This document shows, one piece after another, positions 9,122 through 17,758 of a stretch of DNA of 39,709 bases; the first letter of the stretch is position 1; every line of letters begins with the position of its first letter. A program made the translations under genes and the position numbers. This DNA is from Porphyromonadaceae bacterium COT-184 OH4590 (GTDB taxonomy: Bacteria > Bacteroidota > Bacteroidia > Bacteroidales > Paludibacteraceae). The notes beneath the pieces are model-generated. The model did no database searches, had not been told where the DNA came from, and saw nothing but the letters and a program-made list of their open reading frames with translations. Where the stretch lies: contig JRAN01000037.1 of assembly GCA_000768855.1 (NCBI GenBank), positions 307-40,015 on the forward strand, written 5' to 3'.

Positions 9122-9685
9122 ATGTCCGAATCTAATAAGAAATGGTATGTTTTGCGTGCGATGAGCGGCAAAGAGAAACAGGTAAAGGAATATATCGACA
9201 TAGAACTCGAAAAAGGGGGAGATTTGTCTCGATATGTTGCTCAGGTAGTGATACCTACCGAGAGAGTTTATGTAGTGCGTAATGGCAAAAAAGTAATAAA
9301 AGAACGCACTTTTTTACCCGGTTATGTACTAATAGAGGCGGCTCTTACTCGTGAAATATCGGGTTGGTTACGTAATGTGCCGAACGTATTGGGTTTCTTG
9401 GGAGTAAATGAGTCGCCCGGTAATTATCAACCAATTCCTTTGCGTTCGCAAGAGGTTACCCGCCTGCTTGGTACGGTCGATTCGCTCGAAGAGAGTCCCG
9501 AAGAGTTGTTGGTGCCATATTTGGTTGGCGAAACAGTGAAAGTGATAACCGGTCCATTTAGTGGATTTTCTGGTATTATTGAGGAGGTTAGCAACGAGAA
9601 ACGCCGTATGAAAGTTAATGTTAAAATTTTCGGCAGAAGTACCCCTCTCGAACTTGGATTTATGCAAGTAGAAAAAGAGAGCTAA
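9122..9685 (+). CDS. nusG: transcription termination/antitermination protein NusG
   Basis: 187 residues, typical length. The NGN domain (about 1-110) begins KKWYVLRAMSGKEKQVKEYI and includes FLPGYVLIEA. The KOW domain at the C-terminus shows GETVKVITGPFSGFSGIIEEV. NusG binds RNA polymerase, suppresses pausing and couples it with Rho or ribosomes. In almost all bacteria nusG is followed by rplK-rplA-rplJ-rplL. Here it is not, which points to a chromosomal break right after this gene. Confidence 0.98.
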   Translation: MSESNKKWYVLRAMSGKEKQVKEYIDIELEKGGDLSRYVAQVVIPTERVYVVRNGKKVIKERTFLPGYVLIEAALTREISGWLRNVPNVLGFLGVNESPGNYQPIPLRSQEVTRLLGTVDSLEESPEELLVPYLVGETVKVITGPFSGFSGIIEEVSNEKRRMKVNVKIFGRSTPLELGFMQVEKES

Positions 9686-9699
9686 AAAAACAAGAAAAA

Positions 9700-9761
9700 A
9701 TTATATAAAGGCCTTTGTAGCTGGGGAAACCGATTAACGGTTAAAGCGATTTTTATATAAT
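9700..9761 (+). ncRNA. possible orphan L1-type ribosomal leader (structured RNA)
   Basis: Outer ten-base inverted repeat ATTATATAAA/TTTATATAAT (9700-9709 with 9752-9761) encloses a smaller structure. GCT (9720-9722) can pair with AGC (9745-9747), leaving an asymmetric bulge GGGGA, and AACCG/CGGTT form a hairpin with loop ATTAA. A purine-rich bulge between two short helices just after nusG is what is expected of the L1-binding leader of rplK-rplA, yet rplK is absent. The pairing is seen; the L1 identity is inferred from position and shape. Confidence 0.4.
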
Positions 9762-9788
9762 CAAAGTATTATTATATAAAAAGATTAG

Positions 9789-9962
9789 TATGAATTTCCC
9801 AATGATAATATTACCGGCTATACTTTCGAAGAGTTTAGATGGATGCTTCGGACTACTTTTAATCTATCAGACCTTAAACGCAACGTGAAAGCGGTAAGGA
9901 ATAATCGTATCTTATTAAATAACATCGATAAACTCTTTGAAACGTATAAAAAAATTAAGTAG
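9789..9962 (+). pseudogene. 3' remnant of an unidentified gene
   Basis: 57 sense codons and a TAG, with an in-frame TAG directly upstream and no usable start near its beginning (the only Met is internal, in FRWMLRTTF). The sequence reads like a true protein end: GYTFEEFRWMLRTTFNLSDL, then basic residues, IDKLFETYKKIK. It overlaps the next gene's TTG start by 26 bases. It is best explained as a gene tail brought in by a rearrangement at the nusG-rplK junction. The family is not recognised. Confidence 0.45.
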
Positions 9963-10422
9963 TTGTTTGTTTATAATATTATTTGCTATAGTATTTGTTG
10001 CGTGTGAGCGAAATAAACCTATCAGATACTATAAATACTATAGTATAAAGAATAATTTGAATAATGAGGTTGTTATTAAATTTTACATGAGAAATTTAGA
10101 CGGTAATTCATCTGTTGAACCGATTTATACATTGCAACCTGGCGAAAATTCTGAGGTATTTGATGAATTGATAGTAAAATATCCTAATAAAGCACCGTCA
10201 GATAGCAGAATAATGTATACGGACCCTATTATGCCTATCAATTTTTTTGTAGCATCGAGGGACTCTATTGATATATATGTTAATAATGTTTTAGTAAAAC
10301 GATATAAACGGTCTAAATCTTATCCAAAATCTCCTTATAATAAAGGCTCTTACGATACTGTTATCAAAGACAAAGAGGGACGGGATATAAATGTATATAC
10401 CATTCTAAATAGTGATTTTTGA
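9937..10422 (+). CDS. small lipoprotein, unknown function
   Basis: 161 residues from a TTG start (no ATG lies upstream of the signal peptide). The N-terminus MKRIKKLSSCLFIILFAIVF, then VACERNK, is a lipoprotein signal with the lipid Cys in VAC. The mature part is rich in Lys, Tyr, Asn and Ser, with a beta-rich look (EVVIKFYMRNLDG, EPIYTLQPGENSEVF, DSIDIYVNNVLVKRY). Such short lipoproteins of unknown role are common in Bacteroidota. The frame starts inside the tail of the remnant gene before it, which suggests that it once was, or still is, translationally coupled to that gene. AT content is higher than in the tuf operon. A terminator follows. Confidence 0.7.
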   Translation: MKRIKKLSSCLFIILFAIVFVACERNKPIRYYKYYSIKNNLNNEVVIKFYMRNLDGNSSVEPIYTLQPGENSEVFDELIVKYPNKAPSDSRIMYTDPIMPINFFVASRDSIDIYVNNVLVKRYKRSKSYPKSPYNKGSYDTVIKDKEGRDINVYTILNSDF

Positions 10423-10436
10423 GCAAAAAATAAATA

Positions 10437-10468
10437 CGAGCTATCCTATAAAAGGGTAGCTTTTTTAG
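10437..10468 (+). terminator. terminator after the small lipoprotein
   Basis: Seven-base stem GCTATCC/GGGTAGC (one G-T pair) with loop TATAAAA or similar, followed by six T. Confidence 0.75.
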
Positions 10469-10547
10469 TTGTGAGTTCTTTCTTGATTCTTTGCCGACAG
10501 AGAGTAGCAAATTTTGAGCTTAGATTATGATGTATTGGTATATTCTA

Positions 10548-10582
10548 AAAAAAGACAGATTTCGAACATCTGTCTTTTTTTT
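10548..10582 (-). terminator. terminator of the M81 peptidase gene (possibly bidirectional)
   Basis: Perfect eleven-base stem (10550-10560 with 10568-10578), loop TTCGAAC, flanked by A runs on the left and T runs on the right. It lies just past the stop of the minus-strand gene ending at 10586 and can serve both directions. Confidence 0.8.
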
Positions 10583-10585
10583 GTT

Positions 10586-12160
10586 TTATTTAGCTATACT
10601 GTCGTTGCCATAGGCGTTAGCCAAGGGAATAAAATGTGCCTTTAAATCGGGCTTTTCCATATTGGGGTCGAGCGGATACATTGGTCGCTGTATATGCTTG
10701 TAGGGCAATCTAAGAAGGTCTTGGTCTACTCCTCCGGGAGTTAAAGCCATCATCCACCCCTTACGTATATTGTATAACTCGGGTACAAGATAACCAATCT
10801 TTACAACCACTATATCGGTCTGTCTGGGGTCTAATCCTATCTCTGTGAAGTATCGTTCGAGATGATATGCCTTGCGTTTTGCCGTAACAATTATCGAGAT
10901 ACTGCCTGTTTTTACAACTACAATGGTATTGTCTTTTTCGTCTATGTGGATAGCGGTAATTTTACCTTTCACATATACCGGCGGAGCGTATCTGTCATCT
11001 ATTTTTGCTCCCAAATGCCCTTCTATTGTACCTCCTACGCCTATTTCTACAGCTTTCAAGACAAATGTAATATCAGGGATAGAAGCGTATATTACACTTT
11101 TACCATTGGCGTGTTTAAACTCAGGACGTTTTAACAATTCGGTAAGAGTCCAAGTAACGTCACCAGCGCCTCCGGCGGTGGGATTATCGCCCATATCACT
11201 TATTATAAAAGGTTTGTCGTTGCTCGACAAAGCATTTGTAAGACACTCCGATAGGTATGCAGTGGGAGCGACAAACTCGAATTGCTCTCTTACTTCCCAA
11301 AAATGTTCTGCAAGTTTTTCGGCAGCTCTGCGCACAGCCTCTTTGTCGTCGCCATAGGTCATTACCACAGCGTGATTTCGAGGCTCATCTGCCCACGGAT
11401 ATGACATCCAAATGGATGCATCTATTACCTTATCGCCGTCTATTAATTTTGGTATCTGCGCGTACAAACTTTTTGCAGGCTCTATACGTGTGCTTGTCTT
11501 CTCGCCCGGTAGTAGTATAGGTACGGGTATCCAAGCTTTGTAGGCAGGTTTGCCTTTACCACTCTCTATTCTGTCGATTAGGTTTGTCAAGGCACGTTTT
11601 TTAGACACCATTGCATCTTCGTGCGGAGCAAGTCGATAACAGGTAATAAGGTCTGTATTTTGGGCTAAGCGTGGCGATACGGAACCGTGCAAGTCCATAC
11701 ATGTAGATATAAGCACATCGTCGCCAATTACCTCTCTTATACGAATTATGAAATCGCCTTCGGGGTCTTCCATGTCTTGAACGCTCATAGCACCGTGTAT
11801 ATCGAAAAACAGCCCATCTATCGGCATAGCTTTTTTGAGCATTTCGAGTGTAGTTTTTACCATATTCTCGTAAACTTCACGTTTGACTATTCCGCCCGGC
11901 ATAGCATGAGAACGGAGCGTAGGTACCCAATCGGCTTTGTTTAATACACCCGAATCCGTCGAAAAGAATGGGTAATACGAAAAAATACTATCGCCTATAA
12001 GCAGCGGGAAAGCCGACTCGTCCGAAACAGCAGGCGAAAATGTGCTCGACTCTATTGCAATACCCGCTATAGCAATACGAGGCAGACATTTTTGGGGCTT
12101 GCCGCAATATGTAAACAGAAATATTGTTACGGCAAGTAACACATAAATACTTTTCTTCAT
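10586..12160 (-). CDS. M81 family (MlrC/microcystinase-type) metallopeptidase, lipoprotein
   Basis: 524 residues from the ATG at 12160, chosen over an upstream frame extension because it yields a lipoprotein signal (MKKSIYVLLAVTIFLFTYC, lipid Cys19). The DUF1485 N-terminal half contains candidate zinc ligands of the family: Glu37 in GIAIESSTFSP, His122 in FDIHGAM, Asp156 and His158 in MDLHGS, and His180 in APHEDA. The MlrC C-terminal half follows (ISDMGDNPTAGGAGDVTW). MlrC cleaves linearised microcystin and related small peptides. In this non-cyanotoxin setting the enzyme probably degrades modified or D-residue-containing peptides at the cell envelope. It is divergent from a C26-M19 fusion peptidase, suggesting a joint role in unusual peptide breakdown. 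Confidence 0.9.
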   Translation of the reverse strand: MKKSIYVLLAVTIFLFTYCGKPQKCLPRIAIAGIAIESSTFSPAVSDESAFPLLIGDSIFSYYPFFSTDSGVLNKADWVPTLRSHAMPGGIVKREVYENMVKTTLEMLKKAMPIDGLFFDIHGAMSVQDMEDPEGDFIIRIREVIGDDVLISTCMDLHGSVSPRLAQNTDLITCYRLAPHEDAMVSKKRALTNLIDRIESGKGKPAYKAWIPVPILLPGEKTSTRIEPAKSLYAQIPKLIDGDKVIDASIWMSYPWADEPRNHAVVMTYGDDKEAVRRAAEKLAEHFWEVREQFEFVAPTAYLSECLTNALSSNDKPFIISDMGDNPTAGGAGDVTWTLTELLKRPEFKHANGKSVIYASIPDITFVLKAVEIGVGGTIEGHLGAKIDDRYAPPVYVKGKITAIHIDEKDNTIVVVKTGSISIIVTAKRKAYHLERYFTEIGLDPRQTDIVVVKIGYLVPELYNIRKGWMMALTPGGVDQDLLRLPYKHIQRPMYPLDPNMEKPDLKAHFIPLANAYGNDSIAK

Positions 12161-12548
12161 AAAAATAACGAATTGATTGTTTCTTGAATTGTGTTGCAAA
12201 GTTAATAAAATTTTATTGATAATTTAAGTTTTTTAACCTTGATTGTACATTAGAAAAAAAATGTGGGTTTTGATTCATTGTTTTTCATAATTGTGTTGAT
12301 TAGCTCTCGTTGATATGTTTTGTTTTGTGCTATGCAAGGTAAATAAGTCCAATTGATTTGATTGATAAAATTACTTTTTGTATTAAATTGTTTTAATATG
12401 TCGAGAATTTTATAGAACTTTGCACTAAGATTGTTTGTTATGTTTGATTATTAATAGTCAGATGTATACGTGTTTTGTTCGGAATAAACAATTTATTTTA
12501 TTGATATTTTATAAATGCACTGTAATTAAAACCTTTATTATCTTTGAT
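12161..12548. other. divergent intergenic region
   Basis: About 390 bases between two divergent peptidase genes. A CAAAGTTA at 12197-12204 is a minus-strand -7 match (TAACTTTG) for the M81 gene. No complete promoter was found for the plus-strand gene. No RNA gene or repeat was seen. Confidence 0.5.
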
Positions 12549-14306
12549 ATGAACCCTCTTATTGGCATATCGGCAAACTACGACGAAAACAATTCGAAAC
12601 TTGCAGAAAACTATTATAAATCTATCATTGCCGCAGGCGGCACACCTGTTATAATACCTGTTACCGACTGTAACGATACATTGGAGAAGATAGTGGCTTC
12701 GCTTGATGGCATACTGTTTAGCGGTGGAGGCGATATGCACCCTTGCTATTATGGAGAAGAGCCTATCCCCGAAAACGGAGAGGTAAACGAGCTTCGCGAC
12801 CGTTACGATTATAACCTTATGATAATGGCAGCCAAATGGCAACTACCTATTTTGGGTATCTGTCGCGGAATGCAAACTATCAATATAGCTTTTGGAGGCT
12901 CGCTTTATCAGGATATTAAGGCTCAGTATGAAATGATTCCGCTCAACCATTCGCAAGAGGAGGCGAAGTCGGTAGCTACACAAAAAGCAACTATAGCAGA
13001 GGGTTCGCTGTTGAACGAGATTTTAGGAGTTGGTACATTGGATATAAACACCATACACCATCAGTCGGTAAATCGTGTTGCAGAGGGTTTTAGGGCTGTC
13101 GCCCATACCGACGATGGTATTTGTGAGGCTGTCGAAAGTTTATATTACCCTATTGTGGGCGTACAATGGCACCCCGAACACTTATCCGGAGTATCCGATT
13201 TGGCGGTATATAGCAGTACCGAGATAACCGATAATCCGCATTTGAGATTGTTTAGATGGTTGGTCAATGAAGCAAAATTGTTCTCTCACGCAAAAAAAAT
13301 ACATGCGAATTGCTTTGTAGTTGATTCTCACTGTGATACGCCTATGTTTTTTCATTACGATAGTGTCAATGTGGTTGAAAACAAACCGCAATGGGTTGAC
13401 CCTGCCGATTTCGACGCTGCGGACGAAAAGCCACTTTGGTACGAGATAAAGGTCGATGCAAAACGTATGCAACAGGGGAGGGTCGATGCTGTGTTTATGG
13501 TTGCATATATCCCACAAAATACACCTAATGACGAGGCTGTGCTAAAAGCCAAAAGCCTGTTAAATAAGATTGTATATCAAGTTGATAAAAGTAACGATAA
13601 AGTCCGAATAGCTCGCTCGTTTACCGATATTCAGAGAGCCAAAGTCGATTCTGTACCGGCTATTATTTTGGGCATAGAAAATGGTTACGCCTTAGGTAAC
13701 AGTCTTGACAATATCGATTATTTCTACACTATTGGAGTGCGTTATATTACTCTGTGCCACAATGGCGACAACCCAATATGCGACTCCGCAATGCAGACAA
13801 ACCAAATTCACAACGGACTAAGTGTTTATGGGCGACAGGTAGTATCCAAAATGAACGAGTTGGGAATAATGGTAGATATATCGCACGCAGGCGAAAAGAG
13901 CTTTTGGGATATTATAGAGCATTCGAGCAAGCCGATAATAGCGTCGCACTCGTGCTGTAAGTCATTGCGTAACCATCTTCGCAACCTTACCGACGAGCAG
14001 ATAAAGGCAATCGCCCAAAAAGGAGGCGTGGTGCAGATATGTCTGTACAAGCATTTTCTGAGCGATATCCAAAAGGCTTCTGTAGCCGATGTCATCAGGC
14101 ATATTAAGCACATTATAAATCTTGTCGGTATAGACTATGTAGGTATCGGAAGCGATTTCGACGGAGGAGGCGAGATAATGGGCTGTAGAGCGGAAAACGA
14201 GATTATAAATATCACCAAAGCACTTATTCGTGAAGGTTTTTCCGACGAAGATATATACAAAGTATTGGGAGGTAATTTGTTGAGAGTGTTTAGAGAACAG
14301 GCGTAA
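12549..14306 (+). CDS. fusion of gamma-glutamyl hydrolase-like (C26/PuuD) domain and M19 dipeptidase
   Basis: 585 residues from the ATG at 12549; the frame extends upstream but that part is not protein-like. Residues 1-245 form a class I glutamine amidotransferase-like C26 domain: SGGGDMHP at 58-65, nucleophile Cys105 in GICRGMQ, and His208/Glu210 in VQWHPE. Residues 255-585 form an M19 (renal dipeptidase) domain: His261 and Asp263 in DSHCDTP, Glu377 in GIENGYA, His446 in DISHAGE, His467 in ASHSCC and Asp536 in GIGSDFDGGG. All catalytic and metal positions appear intact. C26 enzymes cleave gamma-glutamyl bonds and M19 enzymes cleave dipeptides, including D-residue ones. One chain could therefore process gamma-glutamyl peptides or murein fragments in two steps. 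No signal peptide is seen, so it acts in the cytoplasm. Confidence 0.92.
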   Translation: MNPLIGISANYDENNSKLAENYYKSIIAAGGTPVIIPVTDCNDTLEKIVASLDGILFSGGGDMHPCYYGEEPIPENGEVNELRDRYDYNLMIMAAKWQLPILGICRGMQTINIAFGGSLYQDIKAQYEMIPLNHSQEEAKSVATQKATIAEGSLLNEILGVGTLDINTIHHQSVNRVAEGFRAVAHTDDGICEAVESLYYPIVGVQWHPEHLSGVSDLAVYSSTEITDNPHLRLFRWLVNEAKLFSHAKKIHANCFVVDSHCDTPMFFHYDSVNVVENKPQWVDPADFDAADEKPLWYEIKVDAKRMQQGRVDAVFMVAYIPQNTPNDEAVLKAKSLLNKIVYQVDKSNDKVRIARSFTDIQRAKVDSVPAIILGIENGYALGNSLDNIDYFYTIGVRYITLCHNGDNPICDSAMQTNQIHNGLSVYGRQVVSKMNELGIMVDISHAGEKSFWDIIEHSSKPIIASHSCCKSLRNHLRNLTDEQIKAIAQKGGVVQICLYKHFLSDIQKASVADVIRHIKHIINLVGIDYVGIGSDFDGGGEIMGCRAENEIINITKALIREGFSDEDIYKVLGGNLLRVFREQA

Positions 14307-14327
14307 ACTTACTATACAAATTTTTTG

Positions 14328-14335
14328 TAAATTTG
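14328..14335 (+). promoter_or_regulatory. candidate -7 box for the TPR/dedA/ruvC operon
   Basis: TAAATTTG matches TAnnTTTG, 45 bases before the TPR gene start. No TTTG is seen at the expected -33 position. Confidence 0.4.
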
Positions 14336-14379
14336 CACTTTTACTCAATACCGACTATTAATTTTTTGAAAGGGAAATA

Positions 14380-15936
14380 ATGGAACATTTTTACGAATAT
14401 ATTTACACCGGATATTTTGGTGGCTACGACCTTGAGAAGATGGAGTTGATAAATGATTATTTTGCCAATGTCGGCGAAAAAAATCGTTTTTTCGACTCTA
14501 CCACATACGAATATGTAGTAGAGTTTTTAATCGAACGCAACAATCTTACTCAGGCACGCGAGATACTTTTTACAGCCAAACAATTATTTCCCGACAACGA
14601 AAATTACATAATACTTGAGGTATTGATAGAAAAAAGAGAAAACTCCCAAAAGGCTCTTAATCTGTGTAACAAGTATTTTAAACAATACAGTAATGCCGTA
14701 TTTTTGCTTATAAAATCGATAACACTTTTTGAACAGAAAAATTATGAAAAGGGCGAAAAAGCTCACGAAGTATTTATAAAAAAACTTAACGAACCCGATT
14801 GGTTGGCAGAGGCTTATTTTCAGATTGCTCTGTATCTGAATAGCGATAGATACGAAATCATAGACGAACCCGATGAAGAGTTTATGACTCGCACAATGTT
14901 AATCAAAAAATTTGTAGATAAAGCTTTGAAACATACACTTGACAATAAGGGTCTTATGTATTATGCCGTACAGTTTCATACGCTCGAAAATCTGAGAGAA
15001 GCAAAAACCATTTTGAATAAAATAATAGACAAAGATTCGTACAACAAAGAGGCTTGGCGAATGTTGTCGGAGATACTTTTTGAGGACGAACAGTATGCCG
15101 AAGCAGCCGAAGCTTACAAATATCGTATTGCCATCAACGATGGAAATACAATGAACCATTTTCAATGTGGCGTATGCTACGGCAAATTGGGTAAGTGGGC
15201 AGAGGCTCTGCATTACTACGAGCTACAAGAGAAAAACTTCCCTATGTTGTTGATGGACAACAAGGAGTTTTATGGATCGCTAAAAAACAATCAGGCAGAG
15301 TGTCTTATGAAAATGGGCGTTTTCGAGCAGGCTCTTGAGATTTGTCTGAAAATTTTAGAGATAGACTCCAACAATTTTCAAGCCACGGTAAAAGCAGCAC
15401 AATGTTATAACTTTATGAACAACAATAAGGCTGCTGTGGAGTTTTTGCTAAAAGCGTTGAAGATGCACAACGACTATCAGTACAATGAGTACGAAAATCT
15501 GTTTGAAACCATCGGAGATATATTTGCCGAAATATCGGAAGACCAAGAGGATAGCGAGAAAAAAGATACACTTCTCAATTCCATTCTGGCGTACAGCAAG
15601 TCGCTTATGTTTTTGAATATAACAGGTAATGTCGAAAACAAGAACTTTGAAGACATTCAGCTTCAGAATGCTATCAGAATGTTGAAAATAGGGCGTTCTT
15701 ATATCATATTGGGCGACTATACCAATGCTCTAATCAACTTTCAATTTGCCAACTATATGCACTCCGAATTGCCAAGTTTGCAGTTTTTCCTTACAATCTG
15801 CTACTATCATCTCGACTTTATAAAAGAGGCATTTATGCATTTTGAACGAATACCGCTACCCGAACTTGAACAGTTTAAGGCTTTTATGCCCGACCTGCTG
15901 GAGATAGAAAAGAAATATCATGAAAGAAATATTTAA
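14380..15936 (+). CDS. tetratricopeptide repeat (TPR) protein
   Basis: 518 residues without a signal peptide or membrane helix, so cytoplasmic. The sequence is helical throughout with TPR-like units, the clearest being EAWRMLSEILFEDEQYAEAAEAYKYR, HFQCGVCYGKLGKWAEALHYYE, NNQAECLMKMGVFEQALEICLKIL and QATVKAAQCYNFMNNNKAAVEFLLKAL. Each carries the small-residue/large-residue pattern of TPR helices A and B. TPR proteins are protein-protein scaffolds and no enzyme domain is visible. The gene overlaps the dedA start by 17 bases, and dedA overlaps ruvC by 8, so all three are one operon. The partner is unknown. Confidence 0.85.
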   Translation: MEHFYEYIYTGYFGGYDLEKMELINDYFANVGEKNRFFDSTTYEYVVEFLIERNNLTQAREILFTAKQLFPDNENYIILEVLIEKRENSQKALNLCNKYFKQYSNAVFLLIKSITLFEQKNYEKGEKAHEVFIKKLNEPDWLAEAYFQIALYLNSDRYEIIDEPDEEFMTRTMLIKKFVDKALKHTLDNKGLMYYAVQFHTLENLREAKTILNKIIDKDSYNKEAWRMLSEILFEDEQYAEAAEAYKYRIAINDGNTMNHFQCGVCYGKLGKWAEALHYYELQEKNFPMLLMDNKEFYGSLKNNQAECLMKMGVFEQALEICLKILEIDSNNFQATVKAAQCYNFMNNNKAAVEFLLKALKMHNDYQYNEYENLFETIGDIFAEISEDQEDSEKKDTLLNSILAYSKSLMFLNITGNVENKNFEDIQLQNAIRMLKIGRSYIILGDYTNALINFQFANYMHSELPSLQFFLTICYYHLDFIKEAFMHFERIPLPELEQFKAFMPDLLEIEKKYHERNI

Positions 15937-16714
15937 TCAAAATTTTAGTATGAATTTTTTTCAAAAAAATATTTTTAACCCTGCAATAAAATATGTTGTT
16001 GCTTTGTTGTTTAGCCATATATTTGTAATCAACTCGAATGCTCAGAATGTAGAACCAACCGATACCACTTCGTGGTTTTACAAGGTGGAACAATGGTACG
16101 CAAACAATATGAACTACGGTACTATTACCGTGCTTATGGCTGCCGAAAGCTCTATTTTTCCTGTACCTTCGGAGCTTGTGGTGCCACCTGCTGCCTATAT
16201 TGCATCGCAAGAAGAGAGCCATCTGGATATGGCATTGGTAATACTGTTTGCCACTATAGGAGCATTGATTGGTGCTACGGCAAACTACTTTATACTCGGT
16301 ATGTGGCTCGGTCGAAGTGTCATATACAGATTTGCCGAAAGTAAGGTAGGCAAGATGCTTTTTCTGAGTAGAGAAAAAATAGAAAAGGCCGAAGTGTTTT
16401 TCAACAAATATGGCATACTCTCCACTTTTATAGGACGATTTATACCTGTAATTCGACACTTTATATCGATTCCGGCAGGCTTTGCCAAAATGAACTACTT
16501 AGCCTTTGCTATTTTTACCTTTATCGGAGCCGGACTTTGGAACTGCATATTGGCATTACTCGGATATTGGGCTCACGGACAGCAAGACCTAATCAACCGA
16601 TACGCTCACGAGTTTGGCTATGGACTTTTGGCTTTGGTAGGCTTGGGTGTGGTATATCTGGCGGTAAAATATTTTCTCAAAAAAAGAAAAAGGCAAACAT
16701 CTTATAATGGCTGA
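15920..16714 (+). CDS. DedA family (VTT/SNARE-associated) membrane protein
   Basis: 264 residues. A longer N-terminus than usual begins with an amphipathic stretch and a hydrophobic segment (YVVALLFSHIFVINSNA) that resembles a signal peptide ending in Ala-Gln. The DedA core follows: ESSIFPVPSELVVPPAAYIA, GALIGATANYFILGMWLGR and FIGRFIPVIRHFISIPAG, with the conserved Arg residues, then two more helices and a basic tail. DedA proteins act in lipid-carrier (undecaprenyl phosphate) flipping and membrane homeostasis. The start at 15920 overlaps the TPR gene; an internal ATG at 15950 is the alternative and would shorten the protein by 10 residues. It overlaps ruvC by 8 bases. Confidence 0.92.
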   Translation: MKEIFNQNFSMNFFQKNIFNPAIKYVVALLFSHIFVINSNAQNVEPTDTTSWFYKVEQWYANNMNYGTITVLMAAESSIFPVPSELVVPPAAYIASQEESHLDMALVILFATIGALIGATANYFILGMWLGRSVIYRFAESKVGKMLFLSREKIEKAEVFFNKYGILSTFIGRFIPVIRHFISIPAGFAKMNYLAFAIFTFIGAGLWNCILALLGYWAHGQQDLINRYAHEFGYGLLALVGLGVVYLAVKYFLKKRKRQTSYNG

Positions 16715-17276
16715 CAAAGAGCGTATTATATTGGGAATAGACCCAGGTACAACCGTTATGGGCTATGGTGTAATCAGGGTAGTAGGTTGCAAAGCCGAGT
16801 TTATGGGTTTGGGTATCATCAATTTACGCTCAATAAAAAACCACTACCTATCACTCAAAAAAATTTTTGAGGAGGTTACCAAACTCATTGAATTCTACCT
16901 GCCTGACGAGTTGGCGGTGGAATCTCCCTTTTTTGAAAAAAATATTCAGTCGATGCTCAAACTTGGCAGGGCACAGGGTGTGGCTATAACTGCGGCTATC
17001 ACTCGTGACATACCAATAACAGAGTATGCTCCGTTGAAGATAAAAATGGCTATAACAGGCCAGGGTAGGGCTTCCAAAGAGCAAGTCGCCGATATGTTGT
17101 GCAGAATACTCAAAATATCTGCCGATAATTTTCCCAAAGAGTTGGATGCTACCGACGGACTTGCGGCAGCATATTGCCACTATCTGCAAACATCTTCTTC
17201 TGCTCTGTCGGACAACAAAAAATACAAGAATTGGAAAGAGTTTGCTACCAAAAATCAAACCAGAGTAAAGTTGTAG
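16707..17276 (+). CDS. ruvC: crossover junction endodeoxyribonuclease RuvC
   Basis: 189 residues, slightly longer than the E. coli protein because of a C-terminal basic tail. The four acidic active-site residues are in place: Asp12 in GIDPGTT, Glu72 in LAVESPF, and Asp147 and Asp150 in LDATDGLA. It is a dimeric resolvase that cuts Holliday junctions moved by RuvAB. It overlaps the dedA gene by 8 bases. ruvB lies about 10 kb away on the opposite strand and ruvA is not in this window. Confidence 0.97.
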   Translation: MADKERIILGIDPGTTVMGYGVIRVVGCKAEFMGLGIINLRSIKNHYLSLKKIFEEVTKLIEFYLPDELAVESPFFEKNIQSMLKLGRAQGVAITAAITRDIPITEYAPLKIKMAITGQGRASKEQVADMLCRILKISADNFPKELDATDGLAAAYCHYLQTSSSALSDNKKYKNWKEFATKNQTRVKL

Positions 17277-17758
17277 AGTGGGTAATTGATTAAACTCAGA
17301 TTGATATATTAGAATAGTAAATTATGTGTTGATTTTGTATCTTTTAAAAAAGATATTTTTAATGTGATCGAAAAAGATGTTTCTCCACTGAATCTCCCAA
17401 ATATAACCTGTTCAGAGCCATATCAATAATTACCATTGTCCCCAAATGTTTGATTGTTTTATTTTATTAAAAACTACATGAGTTCTGGATAAGAAAAAAT
17501 CTTATGAAATCCGGTAATTATACAATTATTTTGTGCTTTTAGTTTTGAAAAATAACAAATTACAATATAATACATATGATTGCCAAAGATAAGATTACAG
17601 AAATAAATTTTGCATACTCTATGAATTTAGCAAGAGTTTTGATGTGCAAATGCAAAATCGTTAGATTTTATACGCTTCTCAAAGGTTATATAGATATTTT
17701 TGCATTTCAATTTCTTTCTTGGTAAAACCACTATTCTGTTTTTTTAACCCAACATATA
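17277..17758. other. intergenic region, possible left edge of acquired block
   Basis: About 480 AT-rich bases with no confident gene. A 50-codon plus-strand frame at 17576-17728 begins MIAKDKITEINF, whose first residues resemble the N-terminus of IS982-type transposases (KITEI), then diverges. This hints at, but does not prove, a transposase scar. No promoter or RNA was recognised. Confidence 0.45.

Noticed and set aside
17576-17728. 50-codon frame beginning MIAKDKITEINF
   Set aside because: Only the first few residues resemble an IS982 transposase; the rest matches nothing I recognise. Kept as a hint, not called a gene.
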